Shown: one piece after another, positions 56,109 through 64,000 of the stretch
Position numbering within the stretch: position 1 is the stretch's first letter
Layout: each line of letters begins with the position of its first letter
Source of the DNA: Calliopsis andreniformis
Lineage: Eukaryota > Arthropoda > Insecta > Hymenoptera > Andrenidae
Direction: 5' to 3'
Length of the DNA: 64,000 nt
Assembly: GCF_051401765.1 (NCBI RefSeq)
Contig: NW_027480463.1
Span: forward strand, 310,001-374,000
Translations under genes and position numbers: made by a program
Notes under the pieces: model-generated
What the model was told of the DNA's origin: nothing
Seen by the model: the letters and a program-made list of their open reading frames with translations, nothing else
The model's database searches: none

Positions 56109-57800
56109 ATCCTCAATCCTCAATCCTCAATTCTCAATCCTCAATCCTCAGTCCTCAGTCCTTAAACCTCAATCCTCAACCCTCAGCCCTCATCCTCAAT
56201 CCTCAATCCTCAATTCTCATTCCTCAATCTTCAATCCTCAATACTCTACGTTCAATCCTCAATCCTCAATCCTCAGTCTTCAAACCTCAATTCTGAATCC
56301 TCAATCCTGAATCCTCAATCTTCCGCCCTCAGTCCTCAACAATCTGGTGTCAATCCTCAATCCTCAATAGAATATCCTCAATTCACAGTTTTCAATACAC
56401 AATACTCAATCTGCAATCTTCATATCTCTATCCACAAACATCAATTCTCATCACTCAACCCTCAACACTCAGTCCTCAATGTTCAATCCTCAATCCTCAA
56501 CTCTCAATCTTCAATCCTCAATACTCCATCTTTAATCCTCAATCCTCAATCCTCAATCTTCAATCCTCAATCCTCAATCCTCAATCCTCAATTCTCAATC
56601 CTCAATCCTCAATTTTCAGACCTCAAACATCAATACTCAACCCTCAGTCCTCGTCCTCAATCCACAACCCTCAATCCTCAATCCTCAATCTTCAATCATC
56701 AATATTCAATCTTCAATCCTCAACCCTCAATCCTCGATCCTCAATCCTCAATCCTCAATGTTCAATCCTCAATACCCAATCCACAATCTTCAATCCTCAA
56801 TTCTCAATCCTCAATCCTCAGTCCTCAGACCTCAAACCTCAATCCTCAACCCTCAGCCCTAATCGTCAATCCTCAAACCTCAGTCCTCAATCCTCAATCG
56901 TCAATCCTCAATCCTCAATCTTCAATCCTCAATACTCAATCTTCAATCCTCAATCCTCAATCCTCAATCTTCAATCCTCAATCCACAATTTCAATCATCA
57001 ATATTCAATCTTCAATCCTCAACCATCAATCCTCGATCCTCAATCTTCAATCCTCAATACTCAATCGTCAATCCACAATCCTCAATCCTCAATCCACAAT
57101 ATTCAATCCTCAATACTCAATTTTCAATACTCAATACGCAATCATCAATTCTCAGTCCTCAATCCTCTGTCACCAATCCTCAGTCTTCAATACTCAATCG
57201 TCAATCCTCTGTCCTCAATCCTCAAACCTCAATCCTCAACCCTCAGTCCTCATCCTCAATTCTCAAGTCTCAATCATCAATCCTCAACCCTCAATCTTCA
57301 ATCCTCAATAATCAATCTCCAATCCAAGATCCCCAATCCCCAATCCTCAATCCTTAATCCTCAATCTTCAATCCTCAATCCCCAGTCCCCAATCTTCAAT
57401 TCTCAATGCTCAATCCTCAATCCTCAATCCTCAGTCCTCAATCCTCAATCCTCAGTCCTCAATCCTCGACCTTCAATCCTCAATACTCAATCTTCAATCC
57501 TCAATCCTCAATTCTCAATCGTCAATACTCAATCCTCAATCGTCAATCCTCAATCCCCAATCCTCAATCTTCAATCCTCAATCCTCAATCCTCTATCCTC
57601 AATCCTCAACCTTCAGTCCTCAATACTCAACCTGCAATCCTCAATCCTCAATCCTCAATCCTCAATATTCAACACAAAACCCTCAACCATCAATGCTCAA
57701 TACTCAACAATCAATCCTCAATTCTCAATGCTCAATAGAATACCCTGAATTCTCATCGTTCAATACTCAATCCACAAAAGTCAATAACCAAATCTCAACC
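56109..57800 (+). repeat. Diverged copy of the 40.0-41.7-kb segment
   Basis: The offset to 40,000-40,820 is 16,109 bp (CTGGTG at 56,344 and 40,235; ATGTTCAATCC at 56,758 and 40,649). It becomes 16,115 bp further on (CCAAGATCC at 57,324 and 41,209). Differences are much more frequent than in the other duplications, for example CCCTAATCG near 56,858 against CCCTCATCG, and the hexamer TCAATTTCAATC-type shift near 56,988. This is probably an older duplication. Confidence 0.77.
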
Positions 57801-57908
57801 CTCAAACATCAATTCTCAACACTCAATACTCAACGCTCAGTCCTCTCTCTTCAATCCTCCATCCTCAATCCTCAATCCTCAGTCTTCAATCCTCAATCCT
57901 CAATTCTC
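57801..57908 (+). repeat. Short satellite linker
   Basis: Heptamer array with CTCTCTCTTC near 57,842, resembling 27,680-27,740. It joins the 11-kb-spaced repeat in register. Nothing else is visible. Confidence 0.7.
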
Positions 57909-60900
57909 AATCCTCAATCCTCAGTCCTTAAACCTCAATCCCGAATCCTCAATCCTGAATCCTCAATCTTTAGCCCTCAGTCCTCAACAATCAATTGTCA
58001 ATCCTCAATCCTCAATAGAATATCCTCAATTCACAGTTTTCAATACTCAATCCCCATTCTTCAATCTTCAAATCTCAATCCACAAACATCAACTCCCGTC
58101 ACCCAACCCTCAACACTAAGTCCTCAATCTTCAATCCTCAACCCTCAATTCTCAACCATCAATCCTCAATACTCAATCTTCAATCCTCAATTCTCAATCC
58201 TCAATGCTCAATCCTCAGACCACAAACATCAATACTCAACCCTCAGACATCGTCCTCAATCCACAACCCTCAATCCTCAATACTCAATCTTCAATCATCA
58301 ATATTCTATCTTCAATCCTCAATCCTCAATCCTCGATACTCAATCCTCAATCCTCAATGTTCAATCCTCAATACCCAATCCTCAATCTTCAATCCTCAAT
58401 CCTCAATCCTCAGTCCTCGATTCTCAATCCTCAATCCTCAGTCCTCAGTCCTCAAACCTCAATCCTCAACCCACAGCCCTCATCGTCAATTCTCAATCCT
58501 CAATCCTCTATCTTCAATCTTCAATTCTCGATACTCAATCTTCAATCCACAATTATCAATCTTCAATCCTCAATACTCAATCTTCAATCCTCAATCCTCA
58601 ATCCTCAATCCTCAGTCGTCATTATTCAATCCTCAATACCCAATCCTCAATCCTGAATCCTCAATCGTCAATCCTCAATTCTCAATCCTCAATCCCCAAT
58701 AATCATTCTTCAATCCTCTATCCTCAGTCCTCAAACCTCAATTCTGAATCCTCAATCCTGAATCCTCAATCTTCAGCCCTCAGTCCTCAACAATCAGTTG
58801 ACAATCCTCAATCCTCAATAGAATATCCTCAATTCACAGTTTTCAATACTCAATACTCAATCTGCAATCTTCAAACCTCTATCCACAAACATCAATTCTC
58901 ATCACTGGACCCACAACACTCAGTCCTCAATGTTCAATACTCAATCTTCAATCCTCTATCCTCAATCCTCAATCCTCAATCCTCATTCTTCAATGCTCAA
59001 TACCCAATCCTCAATCTTCAATCCTCAATCCTCAATCCTCAATTCTCAATCCTCAATCCTCAGTCCTCAGTCCTTAAGCCTCAATCCTCAACCCTCAGTC
59101 CTCATCCTCAATCCTCCATCCTCAACCCTCAATCCTCAAGCGTCAATCCTCAATCCTCAATCCTCAACCCTCAATCCTCAGTCCTTAAACCTCAATCCCG
59201 AATCCTCAATCCTGAATCCTCAATCTTTAGCACTCAGTCCTCAACAATCAATTGTCGATCCTCAATCCTCAATAGAATATCCTCAATTCACAGTTTTCAA
59301 TACTCAATCCCCATTCTTCAATCTTCAAACCTCAATCCACAAACATCAACTCCCATCACCCAACCCTCAACACTAAGTCCTCAATCTTCAATCCTCAACC
59401 CTCAATCCTCAACCTTCAATCCTCAATACTCAATCTTCAATCCTCAATTCTCAATCCTCAATCCTCAATCCTCAGACCTCAAACATCAATACTCAACCCT
59501 CAGACATCGTCCTCAATCCACAACCCTCAATCTTCAATCCTCAATCTTCAATCATCAATATTCAATCTTCAATCTTCAATCCTCAATCCTCAATCCTCGA
59601 TACTCAACCCTCAAACCTCAATGTTCAATCCTCAATACCCAATCCTCAATCTTCAGTCCTCAATCCTCAATCCTCAGTCCTCGATTCTCAATCCTCAATC
59701 CTCAGTCCTCAGTCCTCAAACCTCAATCCTCAACCCACAGCCCTCATCGTCAATTCTCAATCCTCAATCCTCAATCTTCAATCTTCAATTCTCGATACTC
59801 AATCTTCAATCCACAATTATCAATCTTCAATCCTCAATACTCAATCTTCAATCCTCAATCCTCAATCCTCAATCCTCAGTCGTCATTCTTCAATCCTCAA
59901 TACCCAATCCTCAATCTTGAATCCTCAATCGTCAATCCTCAATTCTCAATCCTCAATCCCCAATAATCATTCTTCAATCCTCTATCCTCAGTCCTCAAAC
60001 CTCAATTCTGAATCCTCAATCCTGAATCCTCAATCTTCAGCCCTCAGTCCTCAACAATCAGTTGACAATCCTCAATCCTCAATAGAATATCCTCAATTCA
60101 CAGTTTTCAATACTCAATACTCAATCTGCAATCTTCAAACCTCTATCCACAAACATCAATTCTCATCACTGGACCCACAACACTCAGTCCTCAATGTTCA
60201 ATACTCAATCTTCAATCCTCTATCCTCAATCCTCAATCCTCAATCCTCATTCTTCAATGCTCAATACCCAATCCTCAATCTTCAATCCTCAATCCTCAAT
60301 CCTCAATTCTCAAACCTCAATCCTCAGTCCTCAGTCCTTAAACCTCAATCCTCAACCCTCAGCCCTCATCCTCAATCCTCCATCTTCAACCCTCAATCCT
60401 CAAGCGTCAATCCTCAATCCTCAATCCTCAACACTCAATCCTCAGTCCTTAAACCTCAATCCCGAATCCTCAATCCTGAATCCTCAATCTTTAGCACTCA
60501 GTCCTCAACAATCAATTGTCAATCCTCAATCCTCAATAGAATATCCTCAATTCACAGTTTTCAATACTCAATCCCCATTCTTCAATCTTCAAATCTCAAT
60601 CCACAAACATCAACTCCCATCAACCAACCCTCAACACTAAGTCCTCAATCTTCAATCCTCAACCCTCAATTCTCAACCTTCAATCCTCAATACTCAATCT
60701 TCAATCCTCAATTCTCAATCCTCAATCCTCAATCCTCAGACCTCAAACATCAATACTCAACCCTCAGACATCGTCCTCAATCCACAACACTCAATCTTCA
60801 ATCCTCAATCTTCAATCATCAATATTCAATCTTCAATCCTCAATCCTCAATCCTCGATACTCAACCCTCAAACCTCAATGTTCAATCCTCAATACCCAAT

Positions 60901-63900
60901 CCTCAATCTTCAATCCTCAATCCTCAATCCTCAGTCCTCAATTCTCAATCCTCAATCCTCAGTCCTGAGTCCTGAAACCTCAATCCTTAACCCACAGCCC
61001 TCATCGTCAATTCTCAATCCTCAATACTCAATCTTCAATCTTCAATTCTCGATACTCAATCTTCAATTCACAATTATCAATCTTCAATCCTCAATACTCA
61101 ATCTTCAATCCTCAATCCTCAACCCTCAATCCTCAGTCCTCATTCTTCAATCCTCAATACCCAATCCTCAATCTTGAATCCTCAATCGTCAATCCTCAAT
61201 TCTCAATCCTCAATCCCCAATAACCATTCTTCAATCCTCTATCCTCAGTCCTCAAACCTCAATTCTGTATCCTCAATCCTGAATCCTCAATCTTCAGCCC
61301 TCAGTCCTCAACAATCAGTTGACAATCCTCAATCCTCAATAGAATATCCTCAATTCACAGTTTTCAATACTCAATACTCAATCTGCAATCTTAAAACCTC
61401 TATCCACAAACATCAATTCTCATCACTGGACCCACAACACTCAGTCCTCAATGTTCAATACTCAATCTTCAATCCACAATCCTCAATCGTCAATCTTCAA
61501 TCCTCATTACTCAATCTTCAATCCTCTATCCTCAATCCTCAATCCTCAATCCTCATTCTTCAATGCTCAATACCCAATCCTCAATCTTCAATCCTCAATC
61601 CTCAATCCTCATTTCTCAATCCTCAATCCTCAGTCCTCAGTCCTTAAACCTCAATCCTCAACCTTCAGACCTCATCCTCAATCCTCAATCGTCTATCTTC
61701 AATCCTCAATCTTCAATCCTCAATACTCAATCTTCAATCCTCAATCCCCAATCCTCAGTCCTCAAACCTCAATTCTGAATCCTCAATCCTGAATCCTCAA
61801 TCTTCCGCCCTCAGCCCTCAACAATCAGGTGTCAATCCTCAATCCTCAATAGAATACCCTCAATTCACAGTTTTCAATACACAATACTCAATCTGCAATC
61901 TTCATATCTCTATCCACGAAAATCAATTCTCATCACTCAACCCTCAACACTCAGTCCTCAATGTTCAATCCTCAATCCTCAATTCTAAATCTTCAATCCT
62001 CAATACTCCATCTTTAATCCTCAATCCTCAATCCTCAATCTTCAATCCTCAGTCCTCAATACTCAACCATCAATCCTCAATACTCAATCTTCAATCCTCA
62101 ATTCTCAATCCTCAATCCTCAATCCTCAGACCACAAACATCAATACTCAACCCTCAGACATCGTCCTCAATCCACAACCCTCAATCCTCAATCCTCAATC
62201 TTCAATCATCAATATTCTATCTTCAATCCTCAATCCTCAATCCTCGATACTCAATCCTCAATCCTCAATGTTCAATCCTCAATACCCAATCCTCAATCTT
62301 CAATCCTCAATCCTCAATCCTCAGTCCTCGATTCTCAATCCTCAATCCTCAGTCCTCAGTCCTCAAACCTCAATCCTCAACCCACAGCCCTCATCGTCAA
62401 TTCTCAATCCTCAATCCTCAATCTTCAATCTTCAATTCTCGATACTCAATCTTCAATCCACAATTATCAATCTTCAATCCTCAATACTCAATCTTCAATC
62501 CTCAATCCTCAATCCTCAATCCTCAGTCATCATTATTCAATCCTCAATACCCAATCCTCAATCCTGAATCCTCAATCGTCAATCCTCAATTCTCAATCCT
62601 CAATCCCCAATAATCATTCTTCAATCCTCTATCCTCAGTCCTCAAACCTCAATTCTGAATCCTCAATCATGAATCCTCAATCTTCAGCCCTCAGTCCTCA
62701 ACAATCAGTTGACAATCCTCAATCCTCAATAGAATATCCTCAATTCACAGTTTTCAATACTCAATACTCAATCTGCAATCTTAAAACCTCTATCCACAAA
62801 CATCAATTCTCATCACTGGACCCACAACACTCAGTCCTCAATGTTCAATACTCAATCTTCAATCCACAATCCTCAATCGTCAATCTTCAATCCTCATTAC
62901 TCAATCTTCAATCCTCTATCCTCAATCCTCAATCCTCAATCCTCATTCTTCAATGCTCAATACCCAATCCTCAATCTTCAATCCTCAATCCTCAATCCTC
63001 ATTTCTCAATCCTCAATCCTCAGTCCTCAGTCCTTAAACCTCAATCCTCAACCCTCAGACCTCATCCTCAATCCTCAATCGTCTATCCTCAATCCTCAAT
63101 CTTCAATCCTCAATACTCAATCTTCAATCCTCAATCCCCAATCCTCAGTCCTCAAACCTCAATTCTGAATCCTCAATCCTGAATCCTCAATCTTCCGCCC
63201 TCAGCCCTCAACAATCAGGTGTCAATCCTCAATCCTCAATAGAATACCCTCAATTCACAGTTTTCAATACACAATACTCAATCTGCAACCTTCATATCTC
63301 TATCCACGAACATCAATTCTCATCACTCAACCCTCAACACTCAGTCCTCAATGTTCAATCCTCAATCCTCAATTCTCAATCTTCAATCCTCAATACTCCA
63401 TCTTTAATCCTCAATCCTCAATCCTCAATCTTCAATCCTCAGTCCTCAATACTCAATCTTCAATCCTCAATCCTCAATCCTCAATCCTCAATCATCAATC
63501 CTCAACCTTCAATACTCAATCCTCAATCCTCAATCCTCAATCCTCAATCACCAATCCTCAATCTTCAATCCTCAACACTCAATCTTTAATCATCAATCCT
63601 CAATCCTCAGTCCTCATTCTTCAATCCTCAATACCCAATCCTCAATCTTCAATCCTCAATCCTCAATTCTCAATTCTCAATCCCCAATCCTCAATTTTCA
63701 GACCTCAAACATCAATACTCAACCCTCAGTCCTCAATCTTCAATCCTCAGTACTCAATCTTCAATCCTCGATCCTCAATCCTAAATCCTCAGTCCTCATT
63801 CTTCAATCCTCAATACCCAATCCTCAATCTTCAATCCTCAATCCTCAATCCTCAATTCTCAATCTTCAATCCTCAATCTTCAGACCTCAAACATCAATAC

Positions 63901-64000
63901 TAAACCCCCAGTCCTCGTCCTCAATCCACAACCCTCAATCCTCAATCCTCAATCTTCAATCATCAATATTCAATCTTCAATCCTCAACCCTCAATCCTCG
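57909..64000 (+). repeat. 11-kb-spaced repeat, copy 2, with 1.26-kb triplet
   Basis: This repeats 46,901-52,985. Units begin at 58,357, 59,621 and 60,878 (spacings 1,264 and 1,257 bp), then 62,268 after 1,390 bp. TGGACCC lies near 58,905, 60,169, 61,427 and 62,817. The longest open frame in the window (57,693-59,966) overlaps this copy and is an artefact of the heptamer. The repeat is still matching at the last base, so the array and the duplication continue beyond the window. Confidence 0.86.

Larger units (their letters stand above)
1..64000 (+). repeat. Heptanucleotide satellite array, consensus TCAATCC
   Basis: The window is one head-to-tail array of a 7-bp unit, TCAATCC on the plus strand and GGATTGA on the minus strand. 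Common variants are TCAATCT, TCAATAC, TCAATTC, TCAACCC, TCAGTCC, TCAAACC, TGAATCC, TCGATCC, TCTATCC and ACAATCC. Even stretches that look unlike the consensus parse in register, for example TGGACCC-ACAACAC near 4,400 and AATATCC-TCAATTC-ACAGTTT near 51-72. I found no inverted segment and no insertion of unrelated sequence. The plus strand is very poor in G; the consensus has none. Long open frames on this strand are a by-product of the period and are not genes. This is most likely eukaryotic satellite DNA; the species cannot be told from the sequence. Confidence 0.97.

Noticed and set aside
57693..59966. 757-codon open reading frame (and 738-codon frames at 21,522, 41,656 and 46,742) as real proteins
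   Set aside because: The same heptapeptide appears in all three plus frames at once, frames overlap each other, starts and stops fall wherever a variant heptamer makes ATG, TGA or TAA, and no domain, promoter or splice pattern is visible.
1..64000. CRISPR array
   Set aside because: There is no repeat-spacer alternation; the periodicity is 7 bp with no unique spacers and no cas genes.
1..64000. Telomere or interstitial telomeric repeat
   Set aside because: GGATTGA and TCAATCC do not match canonical telomere repeats on either strand, and diverged higher-order units are not typical of terminal telomeres. A species-specific telomere variant cannot be fully excluded.
1..64000. Cyanobacterial heptanucleotide STRR sequences
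   Set aside because: Those are also 7-bp repeats but with different consensus sequences and short arrays between genes; a gene-free array above 64 kb with kilobase-scale higher-order units fits eukaryotic satellite better.
1..64000. tRNA, rRNA or transposon fragments inside the array
   Set aside because: No stretch departs from heptamer structure. The odd-looking parts (TGGACCC, CCAAGATCC, AAGCGTC, CCCGAATCC, ACAGTTTT) all parse in register with flanking heptamers.
1..64000. Strong G-quadruplex array on the minus strand
   Set aside because: The GG tracts are only two bases long and separated by five bases, which gives at most weak two-tier structures; it is kept only as a remark.

Overview
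The whole 64 kb window is one uninterrupted satellite array with the 7-bp plus-strand consensus TCAATCC (minus strand GGATTGA). I see no protein-coding gene, RNA gene, transposon, CRISPR array or stretch of unique sequence. Every part I read parses into heptamers one to three substitutions from consensus, all in one orientation, with rare 6-mers that shift the phase. Around nine thousand heptamers fit in the window, and the array runs off both ends. This scale and layered organisation point to eukaryotic heterochromatin (centromeric, pericentromeric, subtelomeric, or a B or sex chromosome). The sequence cannot name the species, and bacterial heptamer repeats are normally far shorter.

The array is organised on several scales. 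(1) The heptamer. (2) Higher-order units of about 1.26 kb (1,264 or 1,257 bp, about 178 heptamers plus three conserved hexamers), arranged as doublets and triplets. (3) Multi-kilobase duplications: a 3.65-kb tandem pair (2.6-9.6 kb), a 3,037-bp tandem pair (27.7-33.8 kb), a 5,086-bp spaced repeat (41.4-50.6 kb) and an 11.0-kb spaced repeat (46.9-64.0 kb). (4) A 14.4-kb block present twice, 20,134 bp apart (11.7-26.1 and 31.8-46.2 kb), almost identical over its whole length.

Layout: 1-2.6 kb, mixed-variant array; 2.6-9.56 kb, the 3.65-kb tandem pair; 9.57-11.7 kb, an unusually homogeneous stretch; 11.7-26.1 kb, copy 1 of the 14.4-kb block; 26.1-31.8 kb, an intervening mosaic holding the first 3,037-bp copy; 31.8-46.2 kb, copy 2 of the block; 46.5-50.6 kb, a third copy of its right-hand part; 50.6-57.9 kb, more 1.26-kb units and an older, more diverged segment; 57.9-64 kb, a repeat of 46.9-53.0 kb.

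The array contains many long open reading frames (up to 757 codons), but they are arithmetic artefacts. Three heptamers make 21 nt, read as the same stop-free heptapeptide (S-I-L-N-P-Q-S, rotated) in all three plus frames, while every minus frame has a stop every seven codons. I annotate none of them as a gene. Duplication boundaries were found by eye and are good to about 10-20 bp.
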